A stretch of DNA of 64,000 bases from Stereum hirsutum FP-91666 SS1 (lineage: Eukaryota > Basidiomycota > Agaricomycetes > Russulales > Stereaceae): assembly GCF_000264905.1 (NCBI RefSeq), contig NW_006763145.1, positions 1,377,841 through 1,441,840 on the forward strand, written 5' to 3'. Both the position numbers and the translations under genes were made by a program. Under the pieces are notes generated by a model. The model worked only from the letters and a program-made list of their open reading frames with translations. It did not search any database and was not told the DNA's origin. Below are positions 16,063 through 27,841 of this stretch, piece by piece; the stretch's first letter is position 1, and every line of letters begins with the position of its first letter.

Positions 16063-17274
16063 TCAATCCAACGTCGAATAAACCGAACCTCCGGAATTCC
16101 TCGACAACGTCGACAGTCTATTCCCGTCAAACTTCGGCATAATCCCATCGAACAACCGCCTCGCCGGTCCGACCTTTCGCCGCTCTTCACCACTCTGCGT
16201 CGAGTACCACGAATCGGAACTCACAGCGGAGGGCTTATGCACGAGCGATCCGGGCGCGCGGACGGATTGTTGTTGGCTCCGACCGGGGATTTCGCGCAGG
16301 AAGGAGTATTGGGGTTGGGAGGACTGGGAGTAATTGGAGGTGGAGGGTTGGGATGCGGAGGCGGCGAGGGGAGGGGGGAGAAGAGGGGATGGCGAGAAGG
16401 AGTCAGTGTCGGCGTGGGAGTCGTGGAAGGGCGAAGAGGTGAAGGCGACTGTGGAAGGGCTTGGGGTCGTTAAAGGTGTTGAAGCGGGAGAGTTGAGAGC
16501 CGTGGTGGAGGTGATAGCGCTCGTCGATGGTGATCTTGGTGGTACAACAGTCGACCAAGAGAGTTTTGAAGGCGCTTTTGGCTTTCGGGTGAGCATGTAT
16601 CGGGAAGAGGGCGTGCTTCGGGTGGGCGGCGGGGATGGTCTGCGGGGTGGTGTGCTGCTCGGGCTGAAGTTTGGGTCGTCGATGTCGTTGTCATTATAGG
16701 CAAGTATGGAGTCATCGTCGGGAGGGGTGGGTAAGGGCTTTGTCAGCGTGGGTGAGGATGTGTTCTTTTCGTTCGTGAGGGCTTGGTCATTAGTAGGCGT
16801 CGACGTCGGCGCGGCATGGGCGGCTGCAAACTTGACCTTTCGGCCTGCAGAGCTTAATTTCGAGGAAGGCTGGTATTGTGAGATGGGTGCGCTGAAGGTA
16901 GAGGCGTTGCGCCTGGTGTTGGCTCGTACGGCCAGGCGATCCATCTACAGAATAATGATGGCCGTTAGGATTATTCAGATCAGGTCCTGAACGGGAAATG
17001 TACTAACATCTTCCTTTCGCTTTTCTTCCTCTTTGCGTTGGATGCATGATCCCCACCAACTCCATCCTAGCACGACAATCAACGCTAGACAGACGCCACC
17101 TAGTACGCCACCGATGATGGGTGCAAGGGGAACCGAAGGCTGCGAAGAGGAACTGCTCGATTCGGTGGTCAAACTCGGAGTGGGAGAGGCACCTCCCGAA
17201 TATATCGTCGTAGTGACGATATTGAGCTCTTCGGGAGAGGCTTCACGGCGGATTACGATGGGGGTAGCTGGCAT
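16063..17274 (-). CDS. Single-pass membrane protein with Ser/Pro-rich cytoplasmic tail
   Basis: Two exons. The first encodes an ATG-initiated ectodomain of about 50 residues rich in Ser/Thr/Pro, then one strong transmembrane helix (LAPIIGGVLGGVCLALIVVLGWSWW) and a charged stop-transfer stretch (RKEEEKRKED). The second (16944-16063) is a roughly 290-residue low-complexity tail ending in STLD. There is no cleavable signal peptide. This short Ser/Thr ectodomain, one helix and long tail resembles orphan sensor-like proteins common in Agaricomycetes, but no family is recognised and no function is assigned. Exon 2 is enriched in C-runs, so the opposite strand is spuriously open. Confidence 0.65.
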
Positions 17275-20200
17275 TACGGTGACTCTGTCGTTATACTTGG
17301 TCGCAAGGGCAAGTTCAGAAAAGAGAGCAGATGCGGGGCTCCTCCGATGCTACTCTCGCCCTGAGCTCGAGGCGGGGGCGTTTATGAAGCGGAATGAGGA
17401 CGAGAGAAGCACAAAGGACAGCCAGGAAGAGTGGAGCTCGAGGACTGCTGGAAAAGATACAGGGGGTGGCCCTTATCAGCGAGGCGCGCTCGCGAGCAGT
17501 TTGCGGGTCAAGACTGTCGAGTGCGCCCTCACCGCCAGGACTTGAATAAATACGGCAACGTCGACTGATTGAAAACTTTCGAGAGAAAGGAACGGACAGG
17601 GCACGCTGCACCATGCATGCCTAGAATAACATTCGCGAACGCCTGCAGGTTGATGTTACGCCGAGTTTTGCACGCCTCGTGGCGAGCCTCGTCGTTCCGT
17701 CCTGGTCCGCCGAACGCTTGCCGATACCCTTTTTGCACTCGTCCTCTGCTTTCTGCAGTCATCGAGCTATCGCTGCTCTGATCTGTGGGAGGTTTCAAGC
17801 CGTCTTATGAGGCTCGGGAGCAGAAAAGTATAGGCCGAGACCTCCAATGTGATGGGCGGGTGCGTTGTGCATATTCGATAGTGCAGACGCATGTTTTTCC
17901 GTATGTTTTATTTAGTTTCCTACTCACACAACCACCCCATGACATCTTTACCATCTTTCTGTCACTAGCGCCAGATTCATCCAGACTGGGCCCAAGGTCC
18001 TAACGTGCCTTCATCTTGTCTTCATTCGAGATTAAAAGTGACATTCGACCAGTACTAGTGTGGCACCTTTTCAATGCTGTGGCACTTGAATATCTTGACG
18101 ATGTCGCTTTGCATCATGAATCTACATTCTGCTCCCATTCTGTGGTCATAACCTATCAGCCAAATTGTCGTGGATCTTCACAAAGTCAAGAGGGGATAAT
18201 GCAAGGAGTCCAGGATTCAGACAATGCCTGCTCTCCTGCCGATTCTGAGATTGATCACTTCTCTGGAGTATATTTTATTTTACTTGCTCATTTCTCTAGT
18301 CGTCTGACCTCATAAGCAGTAAGCCTTCATTTCCCCAGACTCGTACTCATGCTCGCTTTCTCTTTCTGTATAGGAATAATCTTCGCTGTGAATCTGCGGC
18401 GTTTCGTCGCCGTTCCCACTTCCACCTTCAGGCTACCAATAGGTCTCGTTCCTTCAATGGCATCATACCAGCGGTCCGACCGCGCAGGGGCCAGAGCGCC
18501 CGACATCCTTCGAAGGCTCTCACCCCAGCGAGTGAATGACCTCCGCGCGGTCAGTGACTAACCTCCTTCTTTCGCTCTGCCTTCGGGTCTTGTCATGACT
18601 CGGAGCGGGATGATTCATGCCGGAGGGTACTGTACTCTCACTCTGCATGAAGGTTAGCTGTTTCACGGATAATATCATAGGTCTTCGAAGCGTATGTCAC
18701 CGAACTGTATCCTTCAATCCAAGCATGGTGTCCGTGGGCAGCGTTCTTCGCACACACTAGGTCGATGACATCCCGTGTCTTCTCATGATGAGAAGGACCT
18801 CGAGATCATGCACGACGGACGGCTACTTTGCTAGCTCTCCCGCTTACGTTGTTGAATGTTGAACTCTAAGTGAGATGAGTTCTGAGGCCAGAAGGGACGG
18901 GTTATTGTGGCACCTTGGTTCGATGGGACCGTCTTCCGCAAGTCTCCCCTCAATTTATCGCCCCGGACGCCCTGCGTCGTAGAGCTGGTTTGTCTCATCA
19001 TATCCCTCAGTATTATGCTCTATAATCCATCGTTGAGTCTTCTCTTCTTTAGGCCATCGGTCTATATGTCAATGACAGCGTGAAGCGATTCGGTTTCTTC
19101 TCCGGACTGAACGTACGGTTAGGCATGGAGTTCAGAGTCTTGCGCCATGCAAGCTTCAAGCTTCAAGATCTATGTCTCAGTACGGCACCGCAATGACGCC
19201 TTGGCTCCCGAACGTGCTAAGTGCATACCCTGCTCGGTTTCTTGTTACGATTCACCATAACATGCTCGGCTCGTCGTGGAGACAAACTAAGAGCGAGGTC
19301 CTCTCAAGACCAAGACCACCGTACCGCACGCACAGCCATCTCATGGTCCGCACGATATCATGATATGCCGAGCCCAAGACACCGAACCGCACCGTGGCCT
19401 TATTGTTCTGCACAACGGAAGCATTCTCTCAGTCTCCTCTCCCGGCTTTCATAGACATATACTAGACACAGCCAGTGAAACAAGGGTTACCGCGGCCGCT
19501 CTTGTTACCGTCAACTTGAATCAGTTACAGGACGAGTCCGGTGATCATGATTTGTTTTCCTGCCTGAGTCGTCAGACGACTCGACGTAAGAATTGCCTAT
19601 ACATCCCGCACTGTAGAAGTGTCATCTCCCCTGCTCGTCCATCCTGTCAATGGAACTTGACTTACTTATATTCCGACGACTCTCGTGGACTGTATTGTTT
19701 TCGGGTTCCGAGTCTGCTATAAGTAATAGTTGCACGAGCTTTTCTGACTGAAATCATTATATCACATCCCATTATAATCTTGCATCTTATATCTTCCCTG
19801 TAGAGGCATGCAGACATGAATGAAACTCGCACCGCGTTTCAGCGAGGTGCATTCAAGGATGAAGTGGGTGACGGGCGAATATGTACTTACCACCGTCGTA
19901 GTCTCCTTCACCGCTTCAAATCGCATATTGATATGAGCAAATAAGACGCCAAAAGGAATATATTCGGCTCATACGACTCCAACCGCTGACCAATCATAAT
20001 TGTATACACTCTCCACCAACAAAGAAAACACAAAAAAAAAAAAAAAACGGTGAAGCGCGAAGCGAAGGGTAATCGACGTGAAGCGCGAAGCGAAGGGCGA
20101 TCGACGTGAAGTGAAGCGGACTCAATCGAAAGGGGTAAAAAAAAACCATAAACATACGACAAAAAAAGCTGATGGGATATAAAACTTGGGCTGTTATGTT

Positions 20201-20642
20201 ATGTATGCATGAGTTACATATTAAAACTCGGGAGGGAGCGAGTGTTCGTGGGCAGTTTATCGTAGGCGAGGTAAGGCAGGGCGGGAAACATCGACAGCGA
20301 AGGGGTGTGGGTGGACAAGGAACGGGAGCGAGCGGGTGGTCGAGGGGAGACGGGAGAGAGAGGGAGAGACGAGAATACGGTGAGGTATTTATTGATGGAT
20401 GGGGAAGGTGAGGCGAAGCGAAGCGAGGCACAGCAAGGATGGATAGCAATGAGCAGAGAGACGGAGCGCAGGAGACGTAGTTGACGAGAAAGAGATATGC
20501 GACGGATTCATGGTACAGAGGAAGAGTTGACAGACAGTCTGCTCGGCTTTCAAGAACTGAATGGGAATAATATCGGAACAACGAGAAGTAGCAAGTCCAA
20601 ACAAAAGGCAAGGCAGTACGAGCAGAACGAAGAAAGCTATCA
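17275..20642. other. Gene-poor 3.4-kb interval downstream of the transcription factor
   Basis: No recognisable protein is encoded here. A weak candidate plus-strand transcription unit exists: an ATG at 18459 opens a 31-codon exon ending before gtcagt at 18550, then acceptor tcatag near 18681 continues the same frame (VFEAYVTELYPSIQAW...). A further open block follows an acceptor near 19053 (AIGLYVNDSVKRFGFFSGLN). These match no family known to me and may be a non-coding transcript or an unknown gene. The 3' UTR of the transcription factor should occupy the right side. An A-run is at about 20031-20047. Confidence 0.25.
20050..20112. repeat. Short tandem repeat (about 30 bp, two units)
   Basis: Two adjacent near-identical units built on gtgaagcgcgaagcgaaggg followed by an atcgacgtga-like segment, with a third partial unit. 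The repeat lies beside a poly-A run in the non-coding interval downstream of the transcription factor. Confidence 0.6.
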
Positions 20643-23600
20643 TCACATCGGATACCCATTACTCTCCGCTACAGAATGATAAGGCGGATATTGCGTCTGC
20701 AACGCAAAGTTCGTAGCGCCCCTCCCATTAACATGATGTCCAACCCCATACGCCGAAGCCGGACTCGACGTCGATGACGAGCCGCCCATCGACATCCCCT
20801 GACCATGGGAAGTTGACATGGGCATAGCAGTCATGGGCATTGGACCGGCTCCAGAAGCGATAGAAGAACTCATGCTGTACTGAGGCCCAAGGATCGGACC
20901 TGTCGTATCCATGCTGTCGAAGCCCAATCCGAGCTCCCTGAACATGTGGTTCCAATACTTCATGTCTTCCGACGACTGAGGTCCTGGCGCAGCGGGGGTC
21001 GACGTTGACGAATTCGTGCCGGGGGCAGGGGAGGGATAGTAGCCGCCATTGCCGCCACCACCATTCGACATTGTGTTACGCGTGGACCAGTCGTTATAGG
21101 CGGGGGACGTTGGAGAGGGACCGGAAACGTGTGGTGAGGCGGGGTAGGGATACATGACGTCCCTATGTAACGGTGACGTCTGATGGTGGTCGTGCTCGCG
21201 CGACGTTGTTTGCGAAAATGCGGAAGACACACTATGTGGCGAAGCAGTCGGAAGCCCTACACTGTGGCGTTGATTGCCTTTATCGAAGTTAATAAAGGTG
21301 CCAAAAATATATTGAGAATGAACTTACTAAAGCCTCGGTCCTCGAGCTCTCGCCGCATGGTGTCACCTTGACGGGCTTTGAAGATATCTTGAGCGACGAG
21401 ACCACGGAGGAAGCGTGCATGGTACGACGCTGAAGTCGAAGCCGGAGAGAGACCAGAAGCTTCCTCGTAGGCGGCGGCTGCATTGGAGATGACGGTGTGA
21501 ATCTCGTTCGTCGCGCCCTCGTGCAACTCTGCGAGGGTGTTAGAACTGCGAAGTAACTGGCGCCGATGTGAGTAATCGAACATTTATGGACGAAACGACA
21601 TGAGACGTACCTTGAGCAAGAACACCGCAGCGTAGGCAGTCATGACAGTGACTGTGTCCTGTCCATATCGCTATGAGCAAGCAAGTCATCAATAAGGATT
21701 CTTGGACGAAAGTGGTAGTGTAGACTGACCAGCATGCTCATAGACGCAAATTCTCTGGTGACGATCTTCAGATGGTCCATTGCGCTGCTGTAGCAAGCCG
21801 ACAGCGCCTGCAAGCTCGGAGTCGCTCGGCATTGCTGTGACCAACTGAGTTAGTCGTGCAACCTAAAGCCTTAGATCAAACGAGGAAACATACCGGAGAT
21901 AGCGAGGCCTGTATACCAGCGCTGTTGAGGAACAGCCGGACGTAGAGCCTGAAAAAGTCGAGGAAGGCGTAGTGAAACTTCTCGGCATCCGGCGCTCGAC
22001 GCATCTCGGCCTCCCACGTAGCCGCCCACTGTGTGAGCTTGCTATTACAGGTGCGCAAGAGAACGTCGCCGTCGAAGTCGGCATGCCTGATGTTGGGGTT
22101 CCCCTTGTTGATGAACAGGATATCCGTCGTCTCAGCCTGTGCGAAGCCAGGGCCGGTGAGAACGAAACTGACAAAGAGGGCAATGCGCGACCTACGGCAA
22201 TCCGGCGCAACTGCACAAACGCTGCCAAAATAACGTCTTCTGGCCTGATATGGGGACCGCCTTCCTCATGCCAGTTGGCAGAGTTCCGCACGAGATTGCA
22301 CTGGGGAAGAGGGATCAGAACCCCGAAACTCAAAACGCTGACTTGGCGGACTTACTTCGGGCAGCATCCACTGCCGGCCGGTCTGCATGCTGAGGCTGCG
22401 ATCGTGGACGAACAGAACGAGATACGTTCGCTCACGGTTCCGGCGTTCGCGGAACACAAGCTCCGTCTCGTTTCTGGCGGGGGTGGCTACCCATCTGTTG
22501 AGCCCGAGCTCGACTGCCATTCGGCATGCCTGAGCGATATGTGTGTGAGTGTGAGTCCATGGGCAGGTCAGAAGAACATACGCACATAGCCGATGTATGT
22601 CCATGTACGCTAAAACAAAAGAAGAACGGTCAGGCGAATGATTGAGAGAAAGATAGCCGGGCGGATGTACCGTATCATCGGGCTCCTTCCAATAGGTAAG
22701 GCACGCGAAGGCCTGCACGACTTCAACACTCTTCCACCCCTCCGCGAACGCGCGAACAGCAAACTCGTACGCGAGCTTCTGACAGTCCTTGTAGCATTCT
22801 GGCTTGAAGAACTTGCATCCAGCCATGATAAGGACGGTAAACAAGAAGGGTGATCTCTTGCGGACGTATTCCGGGGTGTGGAGGATAGCGTCGAAGAGGT
22901 TAATGAACGGGTTTAGTCGCAAGAAGACGAGGTCGAAGATGACTTTGGCGTTCGATTCTTCGATTATGCCGGCTGCCACAGGGTCGTTGAGGCCGCCGGA
23001 GACAGGGGTGGCGGAGGCATAAGATGAAGAAGCGGTAGAGCTACCCCGGTCGGAGTTGAGGGAAGTAAGAGGCGCTTCGTGTTGGGGATTCAGGATAGTC
23101 TTCAAAAAAGGCTGCCTCTGATTTTCCTTCCGGATGAGTCTGGCGGGGTAAATGTTCTCCTCCGGCCGATCAGCGTCGTCTTCATCCTGATCAGGGTCCA
23201 TGTCATGTGAGCTACGCCTGGCATCCGAGTAGCCTCCTTGATAGTCTGGTGGAATGTTGAGGGGAGGAAGTTCATAATCGGAGGTTGAATGCCGGAGTGG
23301 CGGCTGAGAAGAGGAACCTGCTTGAGGCTCGGTAGACTGATGGGCGGTGGAGGAGGACTCGAGGGCCTGTGCCTTGGACTTTGCACTGCTGAGGCCTTTC
23401 TCGAGACGACGAAGCATCTTGGAGGCTTCCGAGAGCCTGAGGTGGAGGGTGAGAAATGAGATAAGACGTGAGAAGATCAGGCATACTTGGAACCGGGCTT
23501 GCGACCACGACGGTGCTTTTCAAAGATGCATCTAGAGACGTGTAAGGAGGAGGCGGTCAGAATAGGAAAGGGGAGGGACAAACTCCGAATTTGAGCGCTT

Positions 23601-23859
23601 GCAGCGCTGGCAAGGCTGGGTACCGTCCTCTGCGCCGACGCATTTCATCTGGAGAGGGTCAGATAGGTCGTTACTCGCACAGAATGCACGTACCTTGGCG
23701 GCTCTGCAGACGGTGCAGGCTCTGGCTCCTCGGACGACCGGTGCTTTGGAGCTATGGGTGGTGTTCGGTATGAGAAGAAGAGTCAACACGAACAGAGAAA
23801 TAAAAGACATACGAGGACTGGCCGGCCAACATGTCATCCTGCGGAAGATTTGATTCCAT
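20643..23859 (-). CDS. Zn2Cys6 transcription factor with fungal middle homology domain
   Basis: The start is placed at the ATG at 23859 (MESNLPQDDMLAGQSS). Three short introns then separate the pieces of the binuclear zinc cluster: CTVCRAAK, MKCVGAEDGTQPCQRCKRSNSE and CIFEKHRRGRKPG. A linker/coiled coil follows (KLSEASKMLRRLEKGL). The middle homology domain comprises LFDAILHTPEYVRKRSPFLF, KLAYEFAVRAFAEGWKSVEVVQAFACL and QACRMAVELGLNRW. The C-terminus is Gly/Ser/Met/Pro-rich and probably unstructured, ending GYPM. Such proteins bind CGG-type half sites as nuclear regulators; the target pathway is unknown. Unusually large gene-poor DNA lies on both sides, which in fungi often goes with complex regulation. 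Confidence 0.87.
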
Positions 23860-26800
23860 GACAGTCGAGAAAAAAGAAGCCGGTCGTGAAGAGGCAGGTA
23901 TGAACACCGGAAAGAGCGGGATACGAGTTGGTGTCTAGCGAGTGCAGCGAGCACGATGCGTTCGAGAGCGCCGACAACGGTGACGAAGAGGTGGGGAGGA
24001 CGTCGGTGGGGATGAGGGGAGGGTCGGCTAGCGTCGCGGGTTGGGGGAGAGGAAGGGGGAGCGAAGAGGGGGACGGTAAATCTGACGGGGTTATGAACTG
24101 CTTGCCGTGGACGGTCTCCATTCCAAGAGGCCGGCATCCACCGCCCGGTATTCTCACGCTCCCATCGCGCACCGGCAGCCGCTTGGACGCCGGCAGCTGA
24201 GGATGGCAATCAACCCTCCTCCACACCACCCTTTGCCGCCCGCGGCAGGCGCCTTCCTCGTCCGGCGTTCAAATCGTCGCTGTGCGTCTGCAGCTGACGT
24301 GGTCCCGACGAGACGAGGATGCGGGTCTGATCCTTCCGGCGAGTACAATAGCCCTTGAAGACCACATACCACCAGATGCCTCTGCACCAGCCAGCCGAGC
24401 AGCGGCGTCCTTCAAGCATACGATCCAGTCCTCCCGCACGCTCTCCGTGATCTCGGGACAACAGTAAGTTGCCGACTCCCAAGGTTCAATCGATCACCCC
24501 AACCCAAAATCCAAATCCAATGCCACGATCGTCCGACCCCGCTCATGACCGTCCTTCAGGCCATTTTCTTGCTTATTCTCCTCGAGTGCATGCCTCTACT
24601 GCTGGATGCGATATATCCTTATCGTCGCTCTTTGCTTCCCTCTCACACGCACTTTGTCCCGCGTCATGATCAGCACGGGCGTTCCTCGAATAGACACCCG
24701 CCAGTTCGAACCCTCCGTCCCATCAGTTCGACTCTTCTCCGACTCGGATTCCACCGCCTCTTCGTTTGATTATTACTCTCCATCCGTGTCACCGTGCGGA
24801 GCTCCAATTCTTCGCGGTATTTCTTTCTTTCCTTCATTCGCCACATCCTTCTACTCTCGCCTCTCGATCTGAAACCTACCCGCTATTCTTCTGTGCTCGG
24901 GCTACACTCGGTCTCTCTCCGACCCCTATGCGGCTCGGGCTTCTTTCCTACGATCGCGTCCAGCCGGATGCCGCAACTGGAAATGTCATTGCTGAAGCTG
25001 CTCTTGTTCGCCGAGCCGTGAATCCGTCAGGGGTTCCGATCAACGAGAGCACGAACACGCTCAGCTCGAACCCGAGGGCTGCACGGTCCTCTGAGTAGCC
25101 GACCGTCATCCACAGGCGCCCTTCCCCGAGCTAGAGATCGTCCTTCCAACTCAAACTGGCAATTTCATCTTCGTCGCCGGGCTACCGTCGGGCTGCAGGG
25201 TAACTACTTTCCAAGGCGAACGTCTTGCCGCTCGGGTTTTTCTTTACTGGAATTTGCGAACGCACACGAGGCGGCTGTGCGAAAGTGTTTCAATTCACTT
25301 GACTTGACTTGCCGCAAGTTGCAATTGGACGCCTTCTGTATTGCCGATGATGACAGCTATTGGATATGCCCATGGACTCAAATTTGATCGATATCTGAGA
25401 CAGAAACGTTGACATCTTGCTGACGGCGGGCCACACACAATTATCGCACTCGGACACTCGAGTGGCGCTGATCATGACATTGATCAGTTCGGTTTTGCAG
25501 CGCTCCTGCTGGAAGTCTCTATGGTCGACCGGTCTGCCAGCGCGAGTTTTAGGTATCATTGGCCACCATTGCATAGCGCTATCACCATCGGAGAATCCTC
25601 TTGAACGCCGACTCAGACTCACTTCCGGCCTCCCATGGTGCTGAGTGCTCGGCTGGAGGGTGCTCCGGATCTGTGATATCTGATGTGCAAGGAGATACTA
25701 GTACTGTCATGTCTGCACGTTTTTGCCTTAAGCGAGACTTTGAAATGTCCTCAGGCTCCATGCCAATTGGCAGGAATTGATATTGATGCCCGGCGTTCAA
25801 AATCGCGTTCCGTGACCCGACCCGCTCTCCATGTGAATCCGAGCCCATGAGGACTTTGCATGAGCATGAGAGTGGGCCCAGGTTGATGATGAGTGTGTGA
25901 GTGCAGGGCCGTAAGTAAGTGCGTTGTTGCTGTTCGCAGATGTTCTGACTGGAATCTGATCTCGGGACTCGGTCGTTTTTGCGTTGCTGTTGCCATGTGC
26001 GTCGGAGATTGAGACGGGGGGATCAAATTGCGGAGCGGGTCGATTGGACGGGAACTCGATTGGACGCGGACGTCACGGTGGATGTGCAAATGGACGACGA
26101 CGACGTCAGTGGGGTTGGTTTTGTACGATTTTCGCGATGACGGCGAGGAGAAAGTGAGGAAGGAGGGATACCTCGATAGGAGGGTAAGTACTGTATACCT
26201 ATCCGGACGTTCTGGGCTTCACGCACACGCACTCGGCGGGATCAGAGCTTACACTCGCTCGCGGTCCCGGGGGGCAATGCACACCTATACATACGCCGTT
26301 GAACAATGAATACGACAACGGTCAGATTCATACCTCCTGCGCTCGAACAGTGGAAACTGCATCACAGTCGCTATATGGGTTCGCTTAATCACAAAGGTGC
26401 GGTGCCGCTCGTTCTGTTCGTTCCATTAGAGGAAGTTCGCCAGTTTATATAGCACCGGCTTCATCGCTTTACGAAATCCAGGACCGGCTGTTCTTCAAGT
26501 GGCAGTCAGGGCGTTCGTTGAATTGATGTTCTGGACCACATAGCCAGAGCCGTCGTTCAGAAAACAGCAATTCCAGTCTCGTTCTGATAATGTTGGCGTT
26601 GGCAATCTGTACTGCCGTGCCCATCCCGGTTGGTGGCGATCCGACCGTACTAAGAACCCAATTGGCCACCCTAGTCTAAATGCGACTTTGGGACCTCTTT
26701 GTACGCCGCTCGGCGACAAGTTGCTTATGTCGTTCAGTTGAGCCCAGCGGCCCTGATCATTCTAGCAATAGACATGTGAGTATGTATCAGTAGTGGCGCC

Positions 26801-27841
26801 GTGGGCGTTCAGACGTTCATCTCCACCTCGCAGACCCCATTAAGCACCTGCTCATCATCAACGTTATTATAACTCGGAAACACTGCACCCGGCCACTAGA
26901 GCGCTGGCGCCCAATCACGGCGCACTCTAAGTACATATTTACGGTCACTTTCCATTTTCTATGTAGTTGGAAACACTCGCGAGAGAGAGCCCGGCTGATC
27001 GGGAACTTGAAAGAGCTGAGATTAAATGGCGTTGGCCATGGATGGAAGGGGGCTTGGCTGGAAGGCTGGAAGGGAAGATCCCGGATAGGCTTAGGATTGG
27101 TGTCGGAGCGATGGACGCCCGGGGTCATTCATTGTATGTAATATTGTCCCTCGCCCTCTCAGGCAGGTCTTACTGTTTCTGGGTTTGCATGATATCTGTT
27201 CTGTTCTGTTCTGTTAGAACTCAGTTCCTGCGGCGGGTGATAGTTTTGTGGGCTTGAGAATAGATGTGCGTTCCTACGGCTGTCGTCCATCAAGCTCGAG
27301 TTCGGGATGTCTGGAGGGCCGTGGCCAACTCATCATGTTCTATTGAGGGAAGCTAGTGTTAGTAGTATAGTTGGACCTGCTACTGACCAGACCATCGCCT
27401 AACCTCGACTCGAGGGCGTTACAGTGGTGCTCGACTTCCGTCAGATTCTGTTCTGTTTGCTCTTGACCATCATCGCACATTACACGGAACACTGCCCCAC
27501 CCCTGAGCACTCAATGAGGCATCGCAGCCAAGCAAAGGTGCGATCTCCGTTCTAAGAACTGACTGGCCGGTGGGAGGCCGGGCTCCAGCCACCCTATCAC
27601 AAGGGCTCATGAGCAAAGGAGCAAGGTTTAGAACATTGATAGCTGATACCAAGAATATAGCCGCTGATCGCCAGCAAGCAAGCACTGTGTCTGCAACAGC
27701 CATACAGACCGTACTGTATATAGTACCACCGTGTAAATCAGCCCACCCTTCCTTCTCTTAAGATAATTCCCCGAAACTCAGACGACTGCATCACATCAAT
27801 CCACACTCGAGACGTCGCGATTGGTGGGATGTGGATCATCA
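23860..27841. promoter_or_regulatory. Long gene-poor interval upstream of the transcription factor
   Basis: Nearly 4 kb lie between the transcription-factor start (23859) and the NUP37 stop (27842). C/T-rich runs and several short ORFs occur (24100-25100), none with domain-like composition or consistent splice-linked exons. A four-unit ttctg-type microsatellite is near 27196-27215. The part nearest 23.9-25.2 kb is a likely long 5' leader or promoter; the remainder shows nothing that can be supported. Confidence 0.3.

Noticed and set aside
15724..16473. 249-codon plus-strand ORF
   Set aside because: Antisense to the low-complexity exon of the membrane-protein gene, with biased composition and no features of its own.
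24107..25098. Short plus-strand ORFs upstream of the Zn2Cys6 gene
   Set aside because: Biased C/T-rich DNA with no conserved motifs or linked exons. Better explained as leader or promoter DNA.
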